Assembly (NCBI GenBank): GCA_004340125.1
Contig: SLUK01000008.1
Coordinates: forward strand, 62,001-126,000
Direction: 5' to 3'
Source: Harryflintia acetispora
GTDB taxonomy: Bacteria; Bacillota; Clostridia; Oscillospirales; Ruminococcaceae
DNA length: 64,000 bases
The notes under the pieces were generated by a model. That model did not search any database. It saw only the letters and a list, made by a program, of their open reading frames with translations, and was not told where the DNA came from. Shown here one piece after another: positions 16,237-24,992 of the stretch (positions are counted from its first letter, which is position 1; every line of letters starts with the position of its first letter). The translations under genes and the position numbers were made by a program.

Positions 16237-16782
16237 ATGAATCAAGGAAGAATTATTGTGATTACAGGCTCACCGGGGACAGGAAAAACAACAACTGCGT
16301 CAATTGTCGCAAAGGAATCAGATATGGATAAATCAGTGCATATGCACACCGATGACTTTTTTCATTACTTAAGCAAAGGCGCAATACCACCACATTTGCC
16401 AGAATCCAACGAGCAAAATCTGGTTGTCATTGAAGCCTTTTTAGAAGCTGCAAAGCGATATGCTCGTGGCGGATATGATGTAATTGTAGATGGGATTGTC
16501 GGGCCATGGTTTTTGGAGCCATGGAAAGCTCTTGCCCAAGAAGATTACGAGGTACACTATATTGTATTAAGAGCGAGTAAAAAAGAAACTATGAAGCGAG
16601 CTGTGGAACGCTCAAAATTAGATAGAAAAACAAATATTGAATTAGTGGAAACAATGTGGGAGCAATTTTCCGGTTTGGGAGTATATGAATCAAATGTCAT
16701 AGACACAACTACATTCACAATTAAAGATACGGTTTCCGCAATAAAAGAAAGAGTTGCATGTGGGACGTCTTTACTATCTTAG
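16237..16782 (+). CDS. P-loop NTPase/kinase-like protein, cargo gene
   Basis: The 181-residue protein has a Walker A motif at residues 11-18 (GSPGTGKT) and a small-molecule-kinase-like layout (HTDDFFHYL after beta 2, VDGIVGPWFL, ERSKLDRKT near the lid). Base composition is much more AT-rich than the rest of the window, as in the following ANT(6) gene. Its substrate is unknown; a phosphotransferase role is possible. It begins 28 nt after the XRE regulator. Confidence 0.65.
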   Translation: MNQGRIIVITGSPGTGKTTTASIVAKESDMDKSVHMHTDDFFHYLSKGAIPPHLPESNEQNLVVIEAFLEAAKRYARGGYDVIVDGIVGPWFLEPWKALAQEDYEVHYIVLRASKKETMKRAVERSKLDRKTNIELVETMWEQFSGLGVYESNVIDTTTFTIKDTVSAIKERVACGTSLLS

Positions 16783-16824
16783 ACATTCCCATTTGTCAGG
16801 AAGATAGCAAAGCCAGCCGAGCCA

Positions 16825-16869
16825 GTCAACGGTCAAGATGAACGGCGCATTTCATGCGCCGCCGTTGAC
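16825..16869 (+). other. Nested inverted repeats between the two cargo genes
   Basis: GTCAACGG (16825-16832) pairs with CCGTTGAC (16862-16869), enclosing CGGCGCA / TGCGCCG (16843-16849, 16855-16861). The leader is GC-rich between two AT-rich genes. It could be a terminator without T-run, or a scar left when the resistance module was assembled. Confidence 0.4.
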
Positions 16870-16957
16870 AGTCCCGCCCGTCTTTGCTAAAGGGTAATCA
16901 AGGCGGGAAAGCCCTAAAATGGCTTCACACCTATTTCAATAATTGGAGGAGATAAAA

Positions 16958-17824
16958 ATGAGATCAGAAAAGGAAGTTTATGATATTGTTTTGAATTTTG
17001 CAAAAACAGACAAACGCATTCGCATGGTTACTTTGGAAGGATCTAGAACAAATACAAATATTCCGCCTGATGATTTTCAGGATTTTGATATTACTTTTTT
17101 TGTTACGGATATGGACAGCTTCACAAGTGATGATAAATGGCTAGATATATTTGGTGAAAGGTTGATTCTGCAAAAGCCGGAAGATATGGAATTATTTCCA
17201 GCTGTAGAAAAGGGATTTTCATATTTAATGCTGTTTACTGATGATGTTAAGATAGATTTAACTTTGCTGCCGCTGGAACTGATAGACGAGTATTTTACAT
17301 GGGATAAACTGGTAAAGTTACTGTTGGATAAAGACAACCGTATCGTAAAGCCGCCAATACCAACGGATATAGACTACCACTTGCAGAAGCCTACTCAAAG
17401 AATGTTTGACGATTGCTGTAATGAATTTTGGAATACTACAACATATGTAGTAAAGGGCTTATGCCGCAAAGAAATTCTTTTTGCTATTGACCATATGAAT
17501 GATATAGTACGAAAAGAATTGCTTCGCATGATTTCCTGGCTGATTGGTATCAAACAGGGATTTCATTTCAGTTTGGGAAAAAACTATAAATTTATGAAGC
17601 AATATGTCCCAGAGGAATTGTGGGAACGACTTATGTCCACTTATAATATGGATTCCTATCCCCATATGTGGGAATCCTTTGAACAATGTATGGCATTGTT
17701 CCGGGAGGTTTCGTCAGAAGTGGCATGCCAGTTGGATTACCAGTATCCACTATATGATGAAAAAATCAGTAATTATGTGATTCGGCAAAAGAAAAAATAT
17801 GGCATTGAAGATGATAACAAATAA
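16958..17824 (+). CDS. ant(6)-I: ANT(6)-I-type aminoglycoside 6-adenylyltransferase
   Basis: Enzymes of this family adenylylate streptomycin at the 6 position and confer resistance. The 288-residue protein closely follows known ANT(6)-I: LEGSR (residues 26-30), FQDFDIT, QKPEDMELFP, FSYLMLF, KIDLTLLPLE, DDCCNEFWN, VKGLCRKEILFAIDH and LGKNYKF. The ATG at 16958 is set by GGAGG 8 nt upstream; an earlier in-frame start at 16943 lacks a site. It is AT-rich compared with the chromosome, consistent with transfer on the element. The exact allele (Ia, Ib or other) cannot be told without a search. Streptomycin resistance is an inference from family. Confidence 0.9.
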   Translation: MRSEKEVYDIVLNFAKTDKRIRMVTLEGSRTNTNIPPDDFQDFDITFFVTDMDSFTSDDKWLDIFGERLILQKPEDMELFPAVEKGFSYLMLFTDDVKIDLTLLPLELIDEYFTWDKLVKLLLDKDNRIVKPPIPTDIDYHLQKPTQRMFDDCCNEFWNTTTYVVKGLCRKEILFAIDHMNDIVRKELLRMISWLIGIKQGFHFSLGKNYKFMKQYVPEELWERLMSTYNMDSYPHMWESFEQCMALFREVSSEVACQLDYQYPLYDEKISNYVIRQKKKYGIEDDNK

Positions 17825-18417
17825 AATTTTTTCAATCGAAAAAATTTATTTTGATTATTCAATTTTGAAAAACTGAATACCTCAAAATCAGAAAGAGAGC
17901 GGCCAAGCACTTTGAGGGATTGGCCGCCTTGTCCACCCATCCAGCGGGACAGCGGGCGGAGGTCAAGGCCGGGTGTAAACCCGTTCATTTCAGCCTTGAC
18001 GGTTGCCCGTTGTCCTGCTACTTTTCCGGGAGTGTGGCCACAACTTCGGGACACTTTGTCCACAAGTTGGAGCGTAGGACGAGGAACTGGGGCTTTCATA
18101 TACGCCCTGTCTGCTGATGAGTCCAGACCTGCGCTTGCGGCTCCACGCCACGCAAGCACAGCCCTGTTTTCCTGCCGCTTCAAATGCCCTTGCCCTCCCC
18201 GGCGGCAACGGCATTTTCACGGCAACGCCGGCAGAGCGTATAACACACTACACTTTGCTTCGCAAAGTCGTGTGCCAAATGGGGGCGTTGCCCCCTTTGG
18301 AAACCCCCACAAGAAAAGGCGGTACGCTACCCCTCCACGGGGCGCATACCGCCTTTTCTTGTTATCCAGCCCTCCGGCTGTATCGGTTGAGCAAAAGTCC
18401 GCGTGGGATTGATGTGG
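17825..18417. other. Non-coding right end of the mobile element
   Basis: Just under 600 bp without a convincing gene. It holds an imperfect hairpin at 18041-18069 related to the one at 15162-15186. A second hairpin around 18314-18361 (AAGAAAAGGCGGTA ... TACCGCCTTTTCTT) can act as a terminator at the right end. Open frames across it have no ribosome site and no family resemblance. Confidence 0.5.
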
Positions 18418-18437
18418 TATCTTTAACTTTGGGAAAC
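18418..18437. other. Right attachment junction of the mobile element (attR)
   Basis: Element end TATCTTTAAC (18418-18427), TTT (18428-18430), then chromosomal GGGAAAC (18431-18437). It mirrors the left junction. Removing the element with one TTT leaves the palindromic target GTTTCCC-TTT-GGGAAAC. Confidence 0.75.
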
Positions 18438-18707
18438 TCCGGGCTCCCAGCCGGTCACGTCCTGAAAGCCGTGCCAGCTCATGAAGTCGTCCCCCATCCG
18501 AAGCCGCCCGCTGCAAAGGATGGCCCAGACCCCGTCGGCGGGCGTGTCCTTTGGCACGGTAAAGCGCAGCTCCCCTTCGTCCGGGTCATAGAAGACGCTT
18601 TCGGTGAACTGGTCCACCAGCTTCTGTCCTGTTTTCTCCTCCCCGCACCCGGCGAGTGGGATACACGCCAGCAGCAGGCCGAGCGCGAGGGCCAAAAGTC
18701 GTTTCAT
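18431..18707 (-). pseudogene. N-terminal part of a lipoprotein gene split by the mobile element
   Basis: ATG at 18707 with AGGAG upstream begins a lipoprotein signal (KRLLALALG, then a lipobox LAGC with Cys21). The chromosomal coding part continues through FYDPDEGELRFTV and WAILCSGRLRMG to GVS at the junction. In the present sequence translation runs four codons into the element end. The remainder of the gene lies at 10833-10993. It begins 24 nt after the polC stop and was probably co-transcribed with it. Confidence 0.87.
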
Positions 18708-18730
18708 CTGCCCAGCTCCTTTCTCATCCT

Positions 18731-21700
18731 TTAAAAGAAGGTCACCTGGCTGCTCTCGGGCAGGCCCGCCATGGCGCCCGCCTCCTTGAGCGTCTCGATC
18801 ACCGCCTTGGACACCCCGCTGCGGGTGTTCACCTCGTCGATCGAGATGTAATCCCCCTGCGCGCCGGCCTCCTGCAGCTGCCTGGCCGCCGCTTCGCCCA
18901 GTCCCTTGAGGGAGGTGAAGGGCAGCCGGATCTTCCCGTCCTCGATCTGGTAGCGGGTCGCGTGGGAGAGGTAGAGGTCCACCGGCAGGAAGGAAAACCC
19001 GCGCGCGAGCATCTCGTTGATGACCAGCAGCGTTTGGTACTGGTCCTCTTCCTTGACGCTGCGCTCGTTCCCGCGCGATTTGAGCGCCTGCATACGGCGC
19101 TTGACTTCGCCCTGCCCGGCGATGGCGGCCGCCGCGTCGAAGTCGCCGCCGCGCACCGTGAAAAAGGCGGCATAGTAGGCGAGCGGCTCGTGCACCTTGT
19201 ACCACCCCAGCCGGATGGCCGCGATGACGTAGGCGGCGGCATGGGCCTTGGGGAACATGTACTTGATCTTGAAGCAGCTGTCGATGTACCACTGCGGCAC
19301 CCCGTGCTCCTTCATGGCATTAATGTGCTCCTCGGTCAGGAGCTTTGTCGCCTTGCCCTTTCGGGTGATCTCCATGATCTTGAAGGCCATCTTGGGCTCC
19401 AGGCCGTGGTGCAGCAGGTAGACCATGATGTTGTCGCGGGTGCCGATCACCTCGCTGATGGTGCAGGTGCCGCCTTTGATCAGCTCCTGCGCGTTGCCCA
19501 GCCACACGTCGGTCCCGTGCGAAAGGCCGGAAATCTGCAAGAGGTCCGAAAAGGTCTTTGGCTGCGATTCCATCAGCATGCCGCGCACGAAGTTGGTGCC
19601 CATCTCGGGCAACGAAAGAGTGCCGGTGTTGCAGTCGATCTCCTCCTCGCTCACCCCCAGTGCCTCGGGCGAGGTGAAGAGGGAATACACCTGCCGATCG
19701 CTCATCGGCACCGTGAGCACCGGGATCCCGGTCAGGTCCTCCAGGTGCTTATAGAGGGTCGGAACATCGTGTCCGAGGATGTCGAGCTTTAGGATGGTGT
19801 CGTGCAGCGAATGGAAGTCGAAGTGGGTGGTGGTGATGATCGAGTCGGCGTCGTCCGCCGGGCGCTGCACCGGGCAGAAGTCATAGACGTCGTAGTCCCC
19901 CGGCACGACCACCATGCCGCCCGGGTGCTGGCCGGTGGTGCGCTTGACCCCGGTACAACCCTGGGAGAGGCGCTCGATCTCGGCTTTGTGCAGCACCAGC
20001 CCCCGCTCCTCCATATACTTCATCACGAAGCCGAAGGCGGTCTTCTTGGCCACCGTGCTGATGGTGCCGGCCTTGAAGACATGGGTGGTGCCGAACAGCT
20101 CCTCGGTGTAACGGTGGGCGTTGGACTGGTACTCGCCGGAAAAGTTGAGGTCGATATCCGGCGCCTTGTCCCCGTCGAACCCGAGGAAGGTCTCGAACGG
20201 GATGTCATGCCCGTCCCGGCGCATCTCGGCCCCGCAGTGGGGGCAGTTTTTAGGAGGCAGGTCAAAGCCCGAGCCGACGCTGCCGTCGGTGATGAACTCG
20301 GAATATTTGCAGTCGGGGCAGACATAGTGCGGGGCCAGGGGGTCGACCTCGGAGATCCCCGCCATGATGGCGACGAAGGAGGAGCCGACCGATCCGCGCG
20401 AGCCGACGAGGTATCCGTGCTCCTCGCTGTCCTTGACCAGCTTCTGCGCGATGATGTAGAGCACCGAAAAGCCATGCTTGATGATCGAGCCGAGCTCGCG
20501 GTCCAGCCGGTTCTTCACGATGTCCGGCAGCGGGTCGCCATAGACCTCCTTGGCCCTCGTCCAGCACAGCCTCTGCAGCTCCTCCTCGGCCCCCTCGATC
20601 GTCGGGGTATAGGTGCCCATCGGGATCGGGCGCAGGCGCTCGATCCGGTCCGCTATCCTGTTGGTGTTCTCCACCACCACCTCGTAGGCCTTGTCCTCCC
20701 CGAGGTAGGAAAACTCCTCGAGCATCTCGTCGGTGGTGCGAAGATATAAGGGTGGCTGCTCACCCGCGTCCTTGAAGCCCTGGCCCGCCATCAAAATCTC
20801 GCGGAAGATGGCGTCCTGCGGCTCCAAGAAGTGCACGTCGCAGGTGGCGACCACCGGAATTTTTAGCTTCTCGCCCAGGCGCACGATGGTGCGGTTGAGA
20901 TCCCGCAGCCCCTCATCGTCCGGCACCCGGCCCTCCCGGACCAGGAAGGCGTTGTTGCAGATCGGTTGGATCTCCAGGTAGTCGTAGAACTTGGCGATGT
21001 CGCAAAGCGTCCCCCAGCTCTTCCCGTCCAATATGGCCCTGAAAAGCTCTCCCGCCTCACAGGCCGAGCCGACGAGCAGCCCGTCGCGGTATTTGACGAG
21101 CTCGCTTTTGGGGATGCGCGGCTTTTTGAAATAATAATCGATATGCGCCTTGGAGATAAGGGTGTAAAGGTTTTTGAGCCCCATCTGGTTTTGCGCCAGA
21201 AGGATCATGTGATAGGGGTACAGCTTCTTGGGGTCCCCGCCGCCGAGGGCGGTGTTGATCTGCCCGATTTCATCGATGCCGTGGCGCTCGGACATGATCC
21301 CGCAGAGCTTTAGGAAAATTTCGGCCAGGATATTGGCGTCGTCCACCGCCCGGTGATGGTGGAAGCTGCCGAGTTTAAGTTTCTCCGCCACCGTGTCCAG
21401 CTTGTGGTTTTTCATCTCGGGGAAAAGGATGCGGGAGATGGCCACCGTGTCCACCGCCGTAAAGCGGTATGGGAGCTTATGCCGCCCGGCCGCCGCGCGC
21501 ACGAAGCTGGTGTCGAAGGGGGCGTTGTGCGCCACCAGGATTTTGCTTTCACCGCAGAACTCGTAAAAGGCGCGCAGCGCCTCCTCCTCCTTCGGCGCGT
21601 CCTGTACCATCTCGTCGGTGATGCTCGTCAGCTCGGTAATCTTGGCGGGAATCGGACGCTCGGGATTGACAAAGGTGGAGAACCGCTCGGCCACCTCTCC

Positions 21701-23035
21701 CCCCCGCAGCTTGACCGCGCCGATCTCGGTGATCCGCTCGCTGCCGGCCGAAAGGCCGGTGGTTTCGAGGTCGAAGACGATGATCTCGTCGGCGAAGGCG
21801 GCGTTAAACTCCCCCTCGACCGCGCCGGCCATGTCGTTGACAAAATACGCCTCCACCCCGTAGAGGACCTTGAAATCATCTTTAAAGCCCGCCGCGGCGT
21901 TCATCGCATCGGGGAAGCCCTGCGCCACCCCGTGGTCGGTGATCGCCACCGCCGGGTGGCCCCATTCGTGGGCGCGCGCCACCAGCTTGGCGGCCGGGGT
22001 CATGCCGTCCATCGCGGACATGTTGGTATGTAGATGCAGCTCGACCCGCTTCTTCTTGGCGGCGTCCTGCTTTTTGACCTTGTCCACCTGCACGATATCA
22101 TAGGGCCGGATGTTGAGCTCCTTGTCGTATTTGTCGAAGCTCACCTCGCCCGAAACCAGCAGGGTGTCCCCCTCCTGGAGCTCCTCGATCGGACCATTTT
22201 TACCCTTGTCCATAATGAGCTTAAGCGTGTGCGAGCCGGTATAGTCGGTGATGTCGATGGTGTAGATCACCTTGCTGCCGTCGCGCGTCTCCCGCTTCTC
22301 GATGAGGAAGACGTCGCCCCAGACGGCGCAGCGCCCCTCCTCGATCACATCCCGCAGCGGGGTCGGGCGCGCGCGCACCATCTTGCCCATGATCACCCGG
22401 GCGCTGTCCGGCAAAAACGGCAGGTCCCCGCAGTCGAACGGCAGGCCGCCGCGCGGCCGGGAGGCCGCGCCGCCGCCCCCTCCACCGCCGGCAGGCCGCT
22501 TCGGCGCCTGGAGAGGCACGACGCAGTCGGTCACCGTCTTTTTGTAAAGCTCGCTGTCCGGATTGATCTCACACTCCCCGCAAAAGGCAATCTCTACGCT
22601 CTTGCCGAAGCGCTGGCGGATTTCCCGTTTCAGTTCCCGGTCGCACCCGGCGCTTTGCAGCAGCTGCTCCCCGCCCCGGCGCAGCTCGATATACAGGGTG
22701 TCCCCCTCCAGCGAAAAACCCGCCCCGTCTAAAAAGCCGTTGATCGGCAGCCCCTGCCTGCGCAGATCGGCGCAGAGCGCGGGCAGCTGCTCGATCGAAA
22801 AAAGCCGCTCCGGGTAGGAGGGCGCAAATATGCAGCCGCCAAGGGACAGGCGCTCCTTGACGGCAGACTGTGCCTGTGCGATCGCCTCGGGGCTGATCAG
22901 CGTTTCGCTGTAAATCGCAATCTCGATCGTGCGCTTGCCCCGGTCCACCTCGATCGCCGTCACCTGGCAAGAAAGCAGCTCCTGCGGCAGCGCGCCCTGC
23001 ACCCAGGGGCCCAAAACTTCTAAGAGATGTGCCAA
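18731..23035 (-). CDS. polC: DNA polymerase III, PolC type
   Basis: PolC is the replicative polymerase of low-GC Firmicutes, with built-in proofreading. The 1434 residues have the PolC order: N-terminal domain, OB fold (about 250-300), PHP first part (VELHLHTNMSAMDG near 331), inserted 3'-5' exonuclease (FDLETTGL near 420; HHHRAVDDANILAE), PHP second part, a zinc-binding segment (CPDCKYSEF ... CPHCGAEM), polymerase core (APDIDLNFSGEYQ near 958), and C-terminal helix-hairpin-helix. A Gly/Pro-rich linker near 180-200 (GGGGGGG) is unusual. It ends the pyrH-to-polC cluster. Confidence 0.97.
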   Translation of the reverse strand: MAHLLEVLGPWVQGALPQELLSCQVTAIEVDRGKRTIEIAIYSETLISPEAIAQAQSAVKERLSLGGCIFAPSYPERLFSIEQLPALCADLRRQGLPINGFLDGAGFSLEGDTLYIELRRGGEQLLQSAGCDRELKREIRQRFGKSVEIAFCGECEINPDSELYKKTVTDCVVPLQAPKRPAGGGGGGGAASRPRGGLPFDCGDLPFLPDSARVIMGKMVRARPTPLRDVIEEGRCAVWGDVFLIEKRETRDGSKVIYTIDITDYTGSHTLKLIMDKGKNGPIEELQEGDTLLVSGEVSFDKYDKELNIRPYDIVQVDKVKKQDAAKKKRVELHLHTNMSAMDGMTPAAKLVARAHEWGHPAVAITDHGVAQGFPDAMNAAAGFKDDFKVLYGVEAYFVNDMAGAVEGEFNAAFADEIIVFDLETTGLSAGSERITEIGAVKLRGGEVAERFSTFVNPERPIPAKITELTSITDEMVQDAPKEEEALRAFYEFCGESKILVAHNAPFDTSFVRAAAGRHKLPYRFTAVDTVAISRILFPEMKNHKLDTVAEKLKLGSFHHHRAVDDANILAEIFLKLCGIMSERHGIDEIGQINTALGGGDPKKLYPYHMILLAQNQMGLKNLYTLISKAHIDYYFKKPRIPKSELVKYRDGLLVGSACEAGELFRAILDGKSWGTLCDIAKFYDYLEIQPICNNAFLVREGRVPDDEGLRDLNRTIVRLGEKLKIPVVATCDVHFLEPQDAIFREILMAGQGFKDAGEQPPLYLRTTDEMLEEFSYLGEDKAYEVVVENTNRIADRIERLRPIPMGTYTPTIEGAEEELQRLCWTRAKEVYGDPLPDIVKNRLDRELGSIIKHGFSVLYIIAQKLVKDSEEHGYLVGSRGSVGSSFVAIMAGISEVDPLAPHYVCPDCKYSEFITDGSVGSGFDLPPKNCPHCGAEMRRDGHDIPFETFLGFDGDKAPDIDLNFSGEYQSNAHRYTEELFGTTHVFKAGTISTVAKKTAFGFVMKYMEERGLVLHKAEIERLSQGCTGVKRTTGQHPGGMVVVPGDYDVYDFCPVQRPADDADSIITTTHFDFHSLHDTILKLDILGHDVPTLYKHLEDLTGIPVLTVPMSDRQVYSLFTSPEALGVSEEEIDCNTGTLSLPEMGTNFVRGMLMESQPKTFSDLLQISGLSHGTDVWLGNAQELIKGGTCTISEVIGTRDNIMVYLLHHGLEPKMAFKIMEITRKGKATKLLTEEHINAMKEHGVPQWYIDSCFKIKYMFPKAHAAAYVIAAIRLGWYKVHEPLAYYAAFFTVRGGDFDAAAAIAGQGEVKRRMQALKSRGNERSVKEEDQYQTLLVINEMLARGFSFLPVDLYLSHATRYQIEDGKIRLPFTSLKGLGEAAARQLQEAGAQGDYISIDEVNTRSGVSKAVIETLKEAGAMAGLPESSQVTFF

Positions 23036-23072
23036 TTTATCGTTCTCCTTTTTACGTCCTTTGCCGCGGACG

Positions 23073-23915
23073 CTACGCCAAATTCTCTTTCACCCAGGCA
23101 GCGCTGTATTCCTGTGCCCCATACGGGTACGGATAGCCGAGCAGCTTGGCGCTCTTTAGCGCCACCGATCCGAACAGCTCCATCGTCGACAGCAGAGCCG
23201 CCTTCATGTCGTCCTTGTCATAATGGGAAAAACATTGTGACAGTCCTTTTAAAATCCAATCCTCCGCCCACTCCTCAAGGAAGCGGCCCTCGTGCCAGGT
23301 GTCGTAATCCGGCCCGTGCAAAGCATGGGCATAGGCTTCAGTCATCCAGAGGAGCCTCCACTTCATATAAGAGTCCACGCAGAATTTCGCCGCCCAAAGC
23401 TCGCCGCGGCGCAGCTTCTTCCCTGTCAAAATCGCGTGGTACCAAAAATCGTTCACCACATTTTCAAATTTTTGCCGCGTGGGCGGATAGCAAGAGGACT
23501 CCCCAGGCGACACCCCCGGGAGCCTGTCGGCCAGCCCGATTTTGTCGATCAGGACGCGGCAGCCGCGGCCAAGGATTCCCCGTACCTCCCTGCTCGCCAG
23601 CTTTTGAACCGAGCTTTTCGAAAGAAGCACAAAGTCGACGTCCAGCGCTCCGTCGAACAGGACCCGCCGCTCCCGCTCGTCTGCAACGGTATTTTCGACA
23701 AAGGAGATATGAAAAGGGCCGATCTTTTTGAGCCAGTCATCCGACTCAATATAAACGCTTGGTTCATCTACAACCAAGATCAGATCGAGGTCTGAGCTCT
23801 CGTCCGCCGGGTGGTCCTCCCGAGCCTGGGAGCCGATTTCCAAAATGGCATGAAGAGACCTTTCCTGTTCACCCCACCGCACGATCCGGTCGATAAGACG
23901 GTCATACCTTCCCAT
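23073..23915 (-). CDS. Chromosomal ANT(6)/AadE-like nucleotidyltransferase
   Basis: The 280-residue protein belongs to the streptomycin adenylyltransferase family: nucleotidyltransferase motif GSQAREDHPADESSDLDLI (with two Asp), then VDFVLLSK, FENVVNDFWYHAILTGK and KFCVDSYMKWRLLWM in the helical half. It is GC-rich like its surroundings and only distantly similar to the ANT(6) on the mobile element, so it is not a recent arrival from there. It sits between ispG (13 nt away) and polC, inside a cluster of essential genes, with AAGGGGG as ribosome site. Resistance activity is uncertain; it may act on another small molecule. Confidence 0.8.
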   Translation of the reverse strand: MGRYDRLIDRIVRWGEQERSLHAILEIGSQAREDHPADESSDLDLILVVDEPSVYIESDDWLKKIGPFHISFVENTVADERERRVLFDGALDVDFVLLSKSSVQKLASREVRGILGRGCRVLIDKIGLADRLPGVSPGESSCYPPTRQKFENVVNDFWYHAILTGKKLRRGELWAAKFCVDSYMKWRLLWMTEAYAHALHGPDYDTWHEGRFLEEWAEDWILKGLSQCFSHYDKDDMKAALLSTMELFGSVALKSAKLLGYPYPYGAQEYSAAWVKENLA

Positions 23916-23927
23916 GCAGCCGCCCCC

Positions 23928-24989
23928 TTACAGCTTCTCAATATAGGAGAGCAGCGTCGTCAGAATCTGCTCCTCCGGTACCTTTTCGAGAATTTCTCCC
24001 TTCCGAAAGATCAGCCCGCACCCGTCGCCGCAGGCCACTCCGATATCCGCCTCCCTGGCCTCCCCCGGGCCGTTGACCGCGCACCCCATCACCGCCACGG
24101 TGATGGGCTTGTCCACCCCCTGCAGCGCCTTCTCCACCTGCTGGGCCAGCGGGATGAGCGCCACCCTGGTGCGCCCGCAGGTCGGGCAGGAAATGAGGTT
24201 GACCCCGCCGCGCCGCAGCCCGCAGACGCGCAGGATATCCTTCGCCGCGGCGATCTCCTCGATCGGGTCGGCGGTCAGCGACACCCGGATGGTGTCCCCG
24301 ATCCCGTCCAGGAGCAGCGAACCGATCCCGACGGCCGACTTTAAAAGCCCCATGCGGGCGGTGCCCGCCTCGGTCACTCCGAGGTGGAGCGGATAGTCCC
24401 TTTTTTCGGCCATCAGCCGATAACTTTCGATCATCTTATGTACGCTTGATGACTTGATCGAGACCACGATATTGTCATAGTCGCACCGCTCGATCAGCCC
24501 GACGTGATAGAGCGCGCTCTCGACGAGCGCCTCGGCGGTCGGGGAACCGTATTTCTCGAGGATCTGCCGCTCCAGCGACCCGGAATTGACCCCGACGCGG
24601 ATGGGAATATCCTTCGCCTTACAGGCGGATACCACCTGGCGCACCCGCCCCTCGTCCCCGATGTTGCCGGGATTGATCCTGATCTTGTCAGCACCCGCCG
24701 CCACCGCCTCCAGCGCGAGGCGGTAATCAAAGTGGATGTCCGCCACAAAGGGCATATCCACCGCCGATTTGACCGCGTCGATCAGCCGCACGGCCTCCAT
24801 GTTTTCGATCGCCGCGCGGATGATCTGGCAGCCCGCCCGCTGCAGTGCTTTGGCCTGCTCCACGTTCCCCTTAACGTCCGCGCAGGGAACGTTTAACATC
24901 GACTGGATGGTCACCTCGCTGCCGCCCCCGATGGGGACGCCGCCGACCATCACCCGTTTCGTTGTCGCTCGTTTCATCGTCCCGCCCAT
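23928..24989 (-). CDS. ispG: 4-hydroxy-3-methylbut-2-enyl-diphosphate synthase
   Basis: IspG (GcpE) is the Fe-S enzyme making HMBPP in the DXP isoprenoid pathway. The 353-residue protein has the TIM-barrel part (QSMLNVPCADVKG, PFVADIHFDYRLAL, KIRINPGNIG) and the cluster-binding cysteines in ISCPTCGRTRV and MGCAVNGPGEA. It follows rseP by 3 nt and shares the pathway with dxr two genes upstream. Confidence 0.97.
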   Translation of the reverse strand: MGGTMKRATTKRVMVGGVPIGGGSEVTIQSMLNVPCADVKGNVEQAKALQRAGCQIIRAAIENMEAVRLIDAVKSAVDMPFVADIHFDYRLALEAVAAGADKIRINPGNIGDEGRVRQVVSACKAKDIPIRVGVNSGSLERQILEKYGSPTAEALVESALYHVGLIERCDYDNIVVSIKSSSVHKMIESYRLMAEKRDYPLHLGVTEAGTARMGLLKSAVGIGSLLLDGIGDTIRVSLTADPIEEIAAAKDILRVCGLRRGGVNLISCPTCGRTRVALIPLAQQVEKALQGVDKPITVAVMGCAVNGPGEAREADIGVACGDGCGLIFRKGEILEKVPEEQILTTLLSYIEKL

Positions 24990-24992
24990 CCT

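Larger units (their letters stand above)
10994..18429. mobile_element. 7.4-kb integrative mobilizable element of the Tn4451/TnpX type with ANT(6) cargo
   Basis: The ends are inverted repeats (AGTTAAAGATA at 10996-11006; TATCTTTAAC at 18418-18427) and both junctions carry TT flanked by the palindromic chromosomal arms GTTTCCC / GGGAAAC. The gene set is a large serine recombinase (integration/excision), a small transposon protein, a MobV-family relaxase, a RepA-like winged-helix protein, a Cys-rich protein, an XRE regulator and two AT-rich cargo genes: a P-loop NTPase and an ANT(6)-type aminoglycoside adenylyltransferase. There is no type IV secretion system, so it would need a helper to transfer. 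It interrupts a lipoprotein gene downstream of polC. Confidence 0.88.

Noticed and set aside
17912..18412. A 166-codon open frame in the right end of the mobile element
   Set aside because: No ribosome site, low-complexity composition, overlaps hairpins; reads as a chance frame.
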